A stretch of DNA of 64,000 nt, taken from the NCBI RefSeq assembly GCF_015354335.1, contig NZ_JADKYR010000001.1, forward strand, positions 620,001-684,000, given 5' to 3'. Shown here one piece after another: positions 55,501 through 62,810 of this stretch (positions within the stretch are counted from its first letter, which is position 1; the number at the start of each line of letters is the position of its first letter). The stretch comes from Methylophilus sp. 13 (GTDB taxonomy: Bacteria; Pseudomonadota; Gammaproteobacteria; Burkholderiales; Methylophilaceae). The translations under genes and the position numbers were made by a program. The notes under the pieces are model-generated. The model did not search any database and was not told the DNA's origin. It was given only the letters and a program-made list of their open reading frames with translations.

Positions 55501-55661
55501 GCCGAGGCGCCAGGGTAAGTTGCGGCGATATTGACCACAGGCGGGGCAATATCAGGATACTGGGCAATCGGTAATTGTTTGATGGCGATCAGGCCAGCCA
55601 ACACAATCAGAATGGCAATCACCCAGGCAAAAATGGGGCGATCAATAAAAAAACGGCTCAT
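52551..55661 (-). CDS. acrB: RND multidrug efflux transporter, inner membrane pump (AcrB/MexB type)
   Basis: Proton-driven trimeric pump exporting hydrophobic drugs and detergents. 1036 aa, normal for HAE-1 pumps. It starts MSRFFIDRPIFAWVIAI, and the paired aspartates in helix 4 needed for proton relay are present (GILVDDAIVVVENVERLI). Two large periplasmic loops and twelve membrane helices are apparent, with the second half repeating the plan (LVVPLGVLGALLG, SAKNAILIVEFA). It lies between acrA and the outer membrane gene, 33 bp after acrA. Confidence 0.95.
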   Translation of the reverse strand: MSRFFIDRPIFAWVIAILIVLAGLIAIKQLPIAQYPDIAPPVVNIAATYPGASAKVVEETVTSIIEREMNGMPGLMYVSATSNVGMASISVTFRQGTNPDLAAVDVQNRLKSVEVRLPEIVRRSGITVEKSADSFQLIVSLTSEDNRYSEIDLGELSSATVMPTLKRVQGVGKVQSFSPEYAMRIWPDPQKMAGLNVGVTEIVNALRSYNTRLTLGQVGASGVPDGAPLSVSLEAEATLKTVDDFANVPIRMQADGSALLIKDVAKVELGSSDYTYSSRVNGKNAAGMAIKLAPGSNAVETIKRVKVAMEQMQPYFPPNVAFQLSYDSSAFVSISIKKVIQTLVEAIVLVFLVMYLFMQNLRATLIPTIVVPIALMGTFAVMYWLGYSINVLTMFGVVLAIGILVDDAIVVVENVERLIVEEGLSAYDATVKAMSQISGAVVGITAVLVSVFIPMAFFSGAVGNIYRQFSLALSVSISFSAFLALSLTPALCVTLLRHETGNKARFFVWFNRSFQRMTERYTHLTGGLLKKPMRWLAVFALIVALAGWLLVRLPNAFLPEEDQGNFMVMVSLPQGATLAETAKVLGDMSEYIQAHEPVDIIFEVSGFSFYGTSTNSGMLFITLKDWAERPNPDQQVQAIVNRVNQKFFGRPNLTIFAMNAPPLPELGSFGGFDLRLVDRASVGVEALMKARDQLLAESAQRPELANVLFAGLYDTPVVNMQLDRSKAKALGVSLDEINDSLATLLGSNYLGDFVYGNQVRRVIVQADGKQRQTLEDIKKIRLKAADGSLVPLASIMTLDWAMGTPQRTRFNGFPSFNINGGPAPGFSSGEAMRTMETLVNGLGKGIGYEWAGQSLEEKQSGSQASLLFGLSILVVFLVLAALYESWAIPFAVMLVVPLGVLGALLGVTLRELPNDIYFKVGLIATIGLSAKNAILIVEFAREHVLHGMPLVEASLMAAKERLRPIVMTSLAFGVGVIPLAFSTGAASGAQVAIGTSVLGGIITATLLAIFFVPLFFIVVGRWMKQPASQQRVSHEV

Positions 55662-55694
55662 GGCCTGGTTCCTGTCTTTCTGCGCGCTGCCCGG

Positions 55695-56858
55695 TTAAGG
55701 GGCCACGGCTTTGGTGATATTGTCTTGGGCACTGATCAGTTTGGGCGTCACTTTGCTGCCCGCCGTTTGTGCCGCCACATTGGTGACCACCACTTGTTCA
55801 CCGGCTTGCAGCCCTTGCTCAATGACCCACTGTTTGTCTATGACACGGCCGGCTTGCACCTCGCGTGACTCCAGCTCGTTTTTGGCATTCACCACCCACA
55901 CACGCGTCGAAAACTGGTCACGCATCAACGCATCTCTTGGAATCAGAATCGCATTCGGATTGGTGGCCTGACGGATTTTGATTCTGACGTATGCGCCTGG
56001 CATCAACACCTGCTGCGGGTTTTCAAAAATGGCGCGCATGACCACAGAGTCGGTCGTTTGGTTGACGGAGACGTCCGAGAATGAAAGTTTTCCTGCTTGG
56101 GCGTACATGGAGCCATCCGGCAAGACCAATTTAATTTTAAAGTCACCATCGTTGCCTTTGAGCTGGCCATCGCGCAGCGCTTTGCGCAAGGTAAACACTT
56201 CTGAGGACGACTGGGAAAAATTAACATAGACCGGATTGACCTGCTCGACGGTGGTCAGTTGCGTAGCTTCATCTTTGCCGACCAGCGCCCCCTCGGTGAC
56301 CAGTGCGCGGCGGGCCACGCCATCAATTGGCGCGGTCACATTGGCATACCCCAAATCCAGCCGGGCACGATTAAGTTTGGCCTGGGCAGAGGCCACCTCG
56401 GCTTTTGCCAGTTGCGCCTCAGCTTGTGCCGCGCGGTAATCACGCTGGCTCACAGACTGGTCGCCAATCAAAGCCTGATAACGCTGCAACTTGTCGTTAG
56501 CATTGACCAGGTTGGCCTCGGTCCGTGCCAACTCAGCCTCGGCTTCGAGCTTACTGGCTTGCAACTGCTCGGGATTGATCTGGAATAACGGCGTGCCGGC
56601 TTTCACCACCTGCCCTTCCTGGTACAGGCGCTTAGCGACAATGCCGGAGACACGGGCGCGCACCTCGGCAATGCGGTAGGCCTCGACCCGGCCAGGGAGT
56701 TCGACCTCATCGGGAATATCCGCCACCTGCACCTTGACCACCTCCACCACAGGCGCCGCGCCTGCGGGCTGAGCGGCTTCTTTCGGCTTGCTGCACGCAG
56801 CCAATTGCAAGATCAACAGCGCCGAAAGCGCCAGCGTCGAGTGAGAAATACGGGACAT
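55695..56858 (-). CDS. acrA: RND efflux periplasmic adaptor lipoprotein (AcrA/MexA type)
   Basis: 387 aa membrane-fusion protein joining the pump to the outer membrane channel. Lipobox LAAC with C22. The order of domains is the usual one: membrane-proximal start (VELPGRVEAYRIAEVRARV), lipoyl half, alpha-hairpin (residues about 95-165: LEAEAELARTEANLVNANDK...), lipoyl half (DLGYANVTAPIDGVARR) and beta barrel. First gene of the operon; its promoter region shares a palindrome with the divergent tetR gene. Confidence 0.94.
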   Translation of the reverse strand: MSRISHSTLALSALLILQLAACSKPKEAAQPAGAAPVVEVVKVQVADIPDEVELPGRVEAYRIAEVRARVSGIVAKRLYQEGQVVKAGTPLFQINPEQLQASKLEAEAELARTEANLVNANDKLQRYQALIGDQSVSQRDYRAAQAEAQLAKAEVASAQAKLNRARLDLGYANVTAPIDGVARRALVTEGALVGKDEATQLTTVEQVNPVYVNFSQSSSEVFTLRKALRDGQLKGNDGDFKIKLVLPDGSMYAQAGKLSFSDVSVNQTTDSVVMRAIFENPQQVLMPGAYVRIKIRQATNPNAILIPRDALMRDQFSTRVWVVNAKNELESREVQAGRVIDKQWVIEQGLQAGEQVVVTNVAAQTAGSKVTPKLISAQDNITKAVAP

Positions 56859-56904
56859 GCACTACCCTTAATTGTATGGATGACAATATTCTAGCGGCAC
56901 TTTT

Positions 56905-56934
56905 ATAATTAATCAATCATGACTGATTAATTAT
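56905..56934. promoter_or_regulatory. Operator palindrome between acrA and the TetR gene
   Basis: ATAATTAATCA and TGATTAATTAT form a perfect 11-bp inverted repeat with an 8-bp spacer, 46 bp upstream of acrA and 70 bp upstream of tetR. Size and place fit a TetR-family operator controlling both directions. Confidence 0.75.
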
Positions 56935-57004
56935 TTTTTGGTATGATAGCGGCCATCATCAACGACTGGACTGTCACCGAGCCGCCAGGCTAGAACCACC
57001 CGAC

Positions 57005-57616
57005 ATGGCTAGAAAAACCAAAGAAGACGCGCAAAAAACCCGTGACCAGATTCTGGATGCAGCTGAGCATGTGTTTTACGGCAAAAGCTTTACGCAGGCG
57101 ACCATGGCTGATATTGCCGATGCCGCGCAACTGTCACGCGGCGCCGTATACGGGCATTATAAAGGTAAGCTTGAAGTCGCCACGGCCATGGCCGAGCGTG
57201 TCATCCATCAAGCCTCACCGTTTCAGGGGCAACCGGCGCATAGCGCACTAGAAAACCTGAAACACTACTGCTTGCAGGAAGTGCGCAGTTATATCGAACC
57301 CAGCTCTATCCAGCGCGTGCTGTTTTTTCTGTATGTGGGCATTGATGATTCGCCCGAGCTGCTGCAACTGCGCTACAACTGGGAGAAAAAACGCATTGCG
57401 CAAATCAACAGCCTGCTGACACAGGCCATTGCCCACAAAGAGCTGCCCGCTGACGTCGATTTTGACTTGGTCAGTCTCTACTGCCAATCGGTGATCGAAG
57501 GCGTATTCAGTATTGTTTACTTTGGCAGCATGAGCGAAAGTGAACGCTGGCAGCGCGCAGAACAATTGTGTACCTACAGCCTGCAACGCTTGTCCATGCC
57601 TTTTTCGCAGCCTTAA
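57005..57616 (+). CDS. acrR: TetR-family repressor of the RND pump (AcrR/TtgR-like)
   Basis: 203 aa. The helix-turn-helix lies at residues 12-60 (TRDQILDAAEHVFYGKSFTQ, IADAAQLSRGAVYGHYKGK), and the C-terminal ligand domain matches the AcrR/TtgR/MtrR pattern (FLYVGIDDSPELLQL). It is divergent from acrAB, with the palindrome between them. It likely represses the pump and itself and lets go when a drug binds. The 57617-57828 gap downstream has no gene, only short AT-rich stretches. Confidence 0.9.
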   Translation: MARKTKEDAQKTRDQILDAAEHVFYGKSFTQATMADIADAAQLSRGAVYGHYKGKLEVATAMAERVIHQASPFQGQPAHSALENLKHYCLQEVRSYIEPSSIQRVLFFLYVGIDDSPELLQLRYNWEKKRIAQINSLLTQAIAHKELPADVDFDLVSLYCQSVIEGVFSIVYFGSMSESERWQRAEQLCTYSLQRLSMPFSQP

Positions 57617-57828
57617 CCCTGTGCTGCCTGCGATTGGTGATTGACGCGGCATGGCTTCTTGCGGCAAGATAAAAAATAATACATTGATCGCAATTAATTT
57701 CAACTTTTTGGCCAGCACACGGTCAGTCTGAACAGGCGGTATGCCTGTGCTTGAAATAGCATCAACGCTTGCGAAACCCATATTGCGTATGCCTGCGCAA
57801 ATAAAATAACTTAAAAGAAACCCTGACG

Positions 57829-59532
57829 ATGGACCATAACCTGAGCCTGATTACCACCATTGCCGTTGCGTTTGCGCTGGCACTGGTGTTTGGACTAATT
57901 GCCGAAAAACTCAAATTGCCTGCGCTGATTGGTTATTTGCTGGCCGGCATCATGATCGGCCCCGCCACCCCTGGCTTTGTCGCCGACCTTGAAATTGCCT
58001 CGCAACTGTCGGAAATCGGCGTCATGTTATTGATGTTTGGCGTCGGCCTGCATTTTTCGGTACAAGACCTGCTGTCGGTCAAACGCATCGCCCTGCCCGG
58101 CGCACTGGCGCAGATGACGCTGGCAACGCTGCTAGGCATGCTGGTCGCCTGGAGTTGGCACTGGAGCTGGGGCGAAGGCCTGGTATTTGGTTTGTCCCTG
58201 TCTTGCGCCAGTACGGTGGTATTACTCAAGGCGCTGGAGTCACGCCGTATTCTGGAAAGCATGAACGGCAAGATTGCAGTCGGCTGGCTGGTGGTGGAAG
58301 ACATGGTGACCGTGCTGGTACTGGTGTTGATGCCTGCCCTGGCGGGCGTGTTGGGCGGTAGCCAGAGTGAAGCAACCAGTGTTGCCGCCATTTGGCAAAC
58401 CATAGGCATGACCTTGCTCGAAGTGGCAGGCTTTATTGCCATCATGCTGGTGGTCGGCAAGCGTGTGTTGCCGTGGTTGCTCTGGTATGTGGCGGGCACC
58501 GGCTCGCGCGAGCTGTTCACGCTGACCGTGATCGCGGTGGCGATCGGGGTGGCGTTTTTTGCCTCGACCTTATTTAATGTCTCGTTCGCATTGGGTGCGT
58601 TTTTTGCCGGCATGATCATGCGTGAATCAGAATACAGCCACCGTGCCGCTGAAGATTCGCTACCGTTCCGCGATGCCTTTGCCGTGTTGTTTTTCGTCTC
58701 GGTCGGCATGTTGTTTGACCCCAGCATTCTGATCAAACAACCCGTACAGGTGTTGTCTGTAGTGGCGATTATTATCCTGGGTAAGTCGCTGGCAGCGGTG
58801 GCCATTGTGCTGGCCTTGCGTTATCCCTTAAATACCGCGTTAACCGTGGCCGCCAGCCTCGGGCAAATCGGTGAGTTCTCGTTTATTCTGGCCGGGCTGG
58901 GGGTCTCACTCAACCTGATGTCCCCCGATGGCATGAGCCTGGTGCTGGCAGGCGCGCTCATTTCCATTGCCTTGAACCCGCTGGTGTTTGCCTCGATCAA
59001 GCCTCTGGCCAATTGGGTGGTCAGCAAGTCTGATCTGGCCCGGCAGTTCTCGTTACGCATGGACCCCTATGGTGAGTTACCCATGACTACCGAGCGCAAG
59101 TTCCTCGAAGGCCAGGTGGTGCTGGTCGGTTATGGCCGGGTGGGCAAACGCATTGCGCAGTCGCTGACCGCCGCCGCCATCCCCTATGTGGTCGCCGAAC
59201 AAAACCGTGAAGTGGTGGAAAAACTGCGCAAACAGGGGCAACCTGCCGTCTCGGGGAACGCGGCGGACCCAATGGTGTTGATCCAGGCCCACATTGCCAA
59301 TGCCTCCCTACTGATTATTGCCACGCCGGATGCCATGAATATCCGTAAGATGGTGGAGATCGCCAAGCAGCTCAAACCGGATATCGAAGTCGTGATCCGC
59401 ACCCATCATGAGGACGAATACCTGCGCCTGCAAAAAGAACTGGGCGAGACCGAAGCGGTGTTTTTTGGCGAGGAAGAACTGGCCAAGGGCATGTCTGCCC
59501 ATGTGTTGCGGCGCTTTGAACGCCCGCATTAA
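57829..59532 (+). CDS. ybaL: YbaL/KefB-type cation:proton antiporter (CPA2 family)
   Basis: 567 aa. Residues about 5-385 form a 12-13 helix Na+/H+ exchanger domain (GYLLAGIMIGPATPGF; FFVSVGMLFDP, the CPA2 signature). Residues about 410-530 form a TrkA-N (RCK) NAD-binding domain with VVLVGYGRVGKRIAQSL. This layout is that of YbaL and Kef proteins, which exchange K+ for H+ and respond to NAD or glutathione adducts. The C-terminus EEELAKGMSAHVLRRF is typical for YbaL. The gene stands alone. Confidence 0.9.
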   Translation: MDHNLSLITTIAVAFALALVFGLIAEKLKLPALIGYLLAGIMIGPATPGFVADLEIASQLSEIGVMLLMFGVGLHFSVQDLLSVKRIALPGALAQMTLATLLGMLVAWSWHWSWGEGLVFGLSLSCASTVVLLKALESRRILESMNGKIAVGWLVVEDMVTVLVLVLMPALAGVLGGSQSEATSVAAIWQTIGMTLLEVAGFIAIMLVVGKRVLPWLLWYVAGTGSRELFTLTVIAVAIGVAFFASTLFNVSFALGAFFAGMIMRESEYSHRAAEDSLPFRDAFAVLFFVSVGMLFDPSILIKQPVQVLSVVAIIILGKSLAAVAIVLALRYPLNTALTVAASLGQIGEFSFILAGLGVSLNLMSPDGMSLVLAGALISIALNPLVFASIKPLANWVVSKSDLARQFSLRMDPYGELPMTTERKFLEGQVVLVGYGRVGKRIAQSLTAAAIPYVVAEQNREVVEKLRKQGQPAVSGNAADPMVLIQAHIANASLLIIATPDAMNIRKMVEIAKQLKPDIEVVIRTHHEDEYLRLQKELGETEAVFFGEEELAKGMSAHVLRRFERPH

Positions 59533-59639
59533 GCGGCATCATCAATGACCTTGTACGCAAATTAACGTATGGCGTGCGGGCCTGGCTGGCGTTAAATTAA
59601 TACCAAGGTTAATACCTGCTACGCCCCACATTTTAATCA

Positions 59640-59680
59640 CACCGTCAACAGCGCCGGTGATGATTCGAGCAAAAAAGCTC
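59640..59680 (+). promoter_or_regulatory. Two hexaloop hairpins in the amiE leader, candidate ANTAR target
   Basis: Hairpin P1 (59640-59659) pairs CACCGTC with GCCGGTG (one mismatch) around the six-base loop AACAGC. Hairpin P2 (59667-59680) pairs GAGC with GCTC around a six-base loop of As. Seven bases separate them. ANTAR regulators bind two such hairpins in tandem. P2 uses the same bases as the left arm of the terminator, so both cannot form. The consensus G at loop position four is not seen in either loop, which lowers confidence. Confidence 0.45.
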
Positions 59681-59712
59681 ACCCGCCATTTGATGGCCGG
59701 TGGGCTTTTTTT
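59671..59712 (+). terminator. Intrinsic terminator in the amiE leader
   Basis: A 13-bp stem with one mismatch (GCTCACC-C-GCCAT / ATGGC-C-GGTGGGC, 3-nt loop) is flanked by A6 and a T7 run. It ends 60 bp before the amiE start and 139 bp after the ybaL stop. It could end ybaL transcription, but its overlap with hairpin P2 suggests it is the attenuator of the ami operon. Confidence 0.85.
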
Positions 59713-59771
59713 ATGCGTAATCGGTATGTATCGAGTCACTAGCCTTTTTTAAATTTTTCAGGAGAAGCTTC

Positions 59772-60794
59772 ATGATACATGGTGATATTTCCAGCAGCCA
59801 GGACACCGTCGGTGTGGCCGTCGTCAATTACAAAATGCCCCGCTTGCATACCAAAGCCGAGATTCTGGCCAACTGTCGCAACATCGCCGACATGGTGGTC
59901 AATATGAAAGCCGGTCTGCCCGGCATGGATCTGGTGATTTTCCCGGAATACAGCACGCACGGCATCATGTATGACGGTCAGGAAATGTATGACAATGCCA
60001 CCACAGTGCCCGGCCCGGAAACCGATATTTTTGCCGAGGCTTGCCGCAAGGCCAAAGTCTGGGGCGTATTTTCGATCACCGGCGAGCAGCACGAAGAGCA
60101 TCCGAAAAAAGCCCCGTATAACACCCTGATCCTCATGAATGACCAAGGTGAAATCGTGCAGAAGTACCGCAAGATCATGCCATGGGTGCCCATCGAGGGC
60201 TGGTACCCAGGCAAGGAAACCTTTATCAGCGAAGGCCCCAAAGGCCTCAAGGTCAGCCTGATTATCTGTGACGATGGCAACTACCCTGAAATCTGGCGCG
60301 ATTGTGCCATGAAAGGCGCCGAACTGATTGTGCGTTGCCAGGGCTATATGTATCCGGCCAAAGAGCAGCAGATTCTGATCAGCAAGGCGATGGCGTTTGC
60401 CAACAACACCTATGTGGCCGTGTCCAATGCGGCCGGCTTTGATGGCGTTTACTCCTACTTCGGCCACTCGGCGATTATCGGTTTTGATGGCCGTACGCTG
60501 GGCGAATGTGGCGAGGAAGAAAATGGCGTGCAGTATGCAGCCTTAAGCAAACACCTGATCCGCGACTTCCGCAAACATGGCCAGTCCGAAAATCACCTGT
60601 TCAAGTTGCTGCACCGTGGCTACACCGGCGTGCTCAATTCAGGCGATGGCGATAAAGGCGTGGCGCAGTGTCCATATAGCTTCTACAGCAAATGGGTACA
60701 GGACCCGGCGGCTGCGCGCGACATGGTAGAATCGTTTACGCGCTCGACGTTGGGCACCAAAGAGGCGCCCATCGCAGGCTTACCTAACGAATAG
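59772..60794 (+). CDS. amiE: Aliphatic amidase
   Basis: Hydrolyses short aliphatic amides such as acetamide to ammonia and the acid, supplying nitrogen. 340 aa of the nitrilase superfamily. The catalytic triad is visible: Glu in [10 protein letters not shown], Lys in KYRKIMPW, and the nucleophile Cys in [16 protein letters not shown]. The sequence is close to Pseudomonas AmiE, including the GCVIGFDG-like block ([13 protein letters not shown]). A GGAG ribosome site lies 7 bp upstream of the ATG. It leads amiE-amiC-amiR. Confidence 0.96.
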   Translation: MIHGDISSSQDTVGVAVVNYKMPRLHTKAEILANCRNIADMVVNMKAGLPGMDLVIFPEYSTHGIMYDGQEMYDNATTVPGPETDIFAEACRKAKVWGVFSITGEQHEEHPKKAPYNTLILMNDQGEIVQKYRKIMPWVPIEGWYPGKETFISEGPKGLKVSLIICDDGNYPEIWRDCAMKGAELIVRCQGYMYPAKEQQILISKAMAFANNTYVAVSNAAGFDGVYSYFGHSAIIGFDGRTLGECGEEENGVQYAALSKHLIRDFRKHGQSENHLFKLLHRGYTGVLNSGDGDKGVAQCPYSFYSKWVQDPAAARDMVESFTRSTLGTKEAPIAGLPNE

Positions 60795-60879
60795 TCGGAT
60801 GTTCTGACTGGCGATCACACTAGGCTAGATGAAACTAGGCGAGATCACACTAGAGTTGATCGCCTCAATGCAACACAAT

Positions 60880-60900
60880 GGCTCCGGCCCGGCCGGAGCC
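60880..60900 (+). repeat. GC-rich perfect palindrome between amiE and amiC
   Basis: GGCTCCGGCC and GGCCGGAGCC flank a single base; a stable hairpin with a small loop can form. No T-run follows. It ends 17 bp before amiC, next to a pair of direct repeats (GATCACACTAG at 60813 and 60843). It may lower expression of the regulators relative to amiE by partial termination or RNA processing. Confidence 0.55.
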
Positions 60901-60917
60901 CCTGATGAAAGCATCTC

Positions 60918-62084
60918 ATGGCAAACACTGACCCGATCCCGGTCGGCGTGCTGTTTTCCACCAGCGGCGCCACGGCGACCATAGAACGCTCACAGGCATT
61001 TGCCACTTTCTTTGCCATCGCAGAAATCAATGCCGCGGGCGGCATCGCTGGTCGTGAACTGGTGCCCGTCCACTATGATCCGCAGGGCATGCCGCAACAA
61101 TACCAGTTACTGGCCGAGCGCATGATTCGCGAAGATGGCGTCAATGTGATCTTTGGCTGCTATATGTCCAGCACGCGCAAAGCCGTGATTCCGGTGGTGG
61201 AAAAATGGCGCAGGCTGCTGTTTTACCCCACGCCTTACGAGGGCTTTGAATTCTCGCCGCATGTGATTTATACAGGTGCGGCGCCTAACCAGAACAGTGC
61301 ACAACTGGCTGACTATATGACGCGGCATTTTGGCGCGCGCGTCTACATGATAGGCTGCGACTACATTTACCCGTATGAGTCCAACCGCATCATGAGTGAC
61401 TTTATCCTTGAAGTCCCGGGCGGCAAAAAACTGGCCGAGCGCTACGTGCCGCTGACGGCGACAGAAAAAGATTTTTTAGCGGTGGTGCGTGACATCAAGG
61501 CCAAGTCGCCAGACTTTGTGTTTTCTACCGTGGTGGGGCAAGCCACCCGCCTGTTGTACCAGGCTTATGCCGAGATCGGCATGGATGCCCAGCACACCCC
61601 GATTGCCAGCCTGACCACCTCTGAAGCAGAGGTGGCAGAAATCGGCGGCGGTGCGGCCCAGGGCCACATCACGTCTGCGCCCTATTTTCAAAGCATTGCC
61701 AGTACCGAGAACCAGGCCTGCATCACTCGCTTCAGGCAGCAGTATGGCAACGAGATTGCGCCTAATATGGCCTGGGAAGCAGCATATTTTCAAACCCACC
61801 TGTTTGCCGAAGCGATGCGCGCGGCAGGGAGCGACCAATATGATGCCCTGTTGCCACAGCTACTGGGCCGAGCCTTTGACGCGCCGCAAGGCCGTATTGC
61901 CATTGATGCCGGCAACCACCATACCCGGCTACACCCGCGCATTGCACGCGTCAATGCGGCTGGCCAGTTCGAGATCATCGCTGGTGGCGGTGCCGCAGCG
62001 GTGATCCCCGACCCTTATCTGGTGACGCACCCAGGCGCCAGCTGGAACAACCTGCCTGATGCGGCGGAGTATCGCGTTGGCTGA
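60918..62084 (+). CDS. amiC: Amide-sensing negative regulator AmiC
   Basis: Binds amides and, in their absence, holds AmiR inactive. 388 aa of the periplasmic-binding-protein fold (type I), but with no signal peptide, as expected for the cytoplasmic AmiC. It follows the Pseudomonas protein closely: VGVLFSTSGATATIERS, CYMSSTRKAVIPVVE, YPTPYEGFEFSPH, APNQNSAQLA and STVVGQATRLLYQAY. The related alternative, an ABC-transporter substrate-binding protein for urea or amides, is less likely because no transporter genes follow. Confidence 0.92.
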   Translation: MANTDPIPVGVLFSTSGATATIERSQAFATFFAIAEINAAGGIAGRELVPVHYDPQGMPQQYQLLAERMIREDGVNVIFGCYMSSTRKAVIPVVEKWRRLLFYPTPYEGFEFSPHVIYTGAAPNQNSAQLADYMTRHFGARVYMIGCDYIYPYESNRIMSDFILEVPGGKKLAERYVPLTATEKDFLAVVRDIKAKSPDFVFSTVVGQATRLLYQAYAEIGMDAQHTPIASLTTSEAEVAEIGGGAAQGHITSAPYFQSIASTENQACITRFRQQYGNEIAPNMAWEAAYFQTHLFAEAMRAAGSDQYDALLPQLLGRAFDAPQGRIAIDAGNHHTRLHPRIARVNAAGQFEIIAGGGAAAVIPDPYLVTHPGASWNNLPDAAEYRVG

Positions 62085-62748
62085 GTCACCCGCCGCCCCT
62101 CACCCTGGTCAGCGCCAGGCCAAGCAGGCGCAGGCGCCGCGCTCCACGCTGGAGCTGTTCCGCCATTTGCGCCATGCCTGCATCACGATTTTTCATCCTG
62201 AGGACGAAAACCGCGAGGTATTGACACAGCAACTGCACCGGATTGGCTGCCAGACGGTCGCGCTATGGCCGCCGGTGGCTGAGCTACCCGCGCAAACCGA
62301 GCTGGTGATTTTTCTGCTAGATGCCCAAGCCAGCGCGAAAAAGAAACTGCCGTGGCTGACACCAGAGTCGGCGATCCCGCTGATTGGAGTGCTGGATTAT
62401 GAAAACCCGACCACGCTGGAGACCGCCACTGCGCTGGGTTGCCATGGCATGCTGGTAAGGCCTCTGCAAGCCAAAGGCTTGCTCTCCACCCTCATCCTGA
62501 CCATGCATCATTGCCAGCAATTAAAAACCTTGCGCAAACGTAACCAGCGCCTGGAAGAAAAACTGCAGGCGGCAGGCGAAATCAGTGCGGCACAAGCCAT
62601 GTTGGCGCATGCGCGCGGAATCAGTGCAACCGAGGCTTACAAAGTCCTGCGCGAGCAGGCCATGCTCAAACGCGTGACGGTGGAAGACATTGCACGTGCA
62701 CTGTTGCAAACCGACGGTCTATTGTCCAATCCAGCCAAACCCCGTTAG
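62059..62748 (+). CDS. amiR: ANTAR-domain transcription antiterminator AmiR
   Basis: 229 aa. Residues about 35-150 form a receiver-like domain that lacks the usual phosphorylation Asp pattern, as in AmiR. A coiled-coil linker (QQLKTLRKRNQRLEEKLQAA) leads to the C-terminal ANTAR RNA-binding three-helix domain (AQAMLAHARGISATEAYKVL). It overlaps amiC by 26 bp (ATG 62059), so AmiC and AmiR are made together and form the sensing complex. Its likely target is the hairpin pair before the terminator at 59671. Confidence 0.9.
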   Translation: MRRSIALAESPAAPHPGQRQAKQAQAPRSTLELFRHLRHACITIFHPEDENREVLTQQLHRIGCQTVALWPPVAELPAQTELVIFLLDAQASAKKKLPWLTPESAIPLIGVLDYENPTTLETATALGCHGMLVRPLQAKGLLSTLILTMHHCQQLKTLRKRNQRLEEKLQAAGEISAAQAMLAHARGISATEAYKVLREQAMLKRVTVEDIARALLQTDGLLSNPAKPR

Positions 62749-62810
62749 AATGCTCGCCCTTGCCAAGCGCATCGATTCTCCTGCGCACAGTTTTTGCTTG
62801 AACAAGTCCG

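Noticed and set aside
57933-58805. 290-codon minus-strand frame inside ybaL
   Set aside because: Ser/Thr/Pro-rich antisense translation of membrane helices, a known artefact; no start signal.
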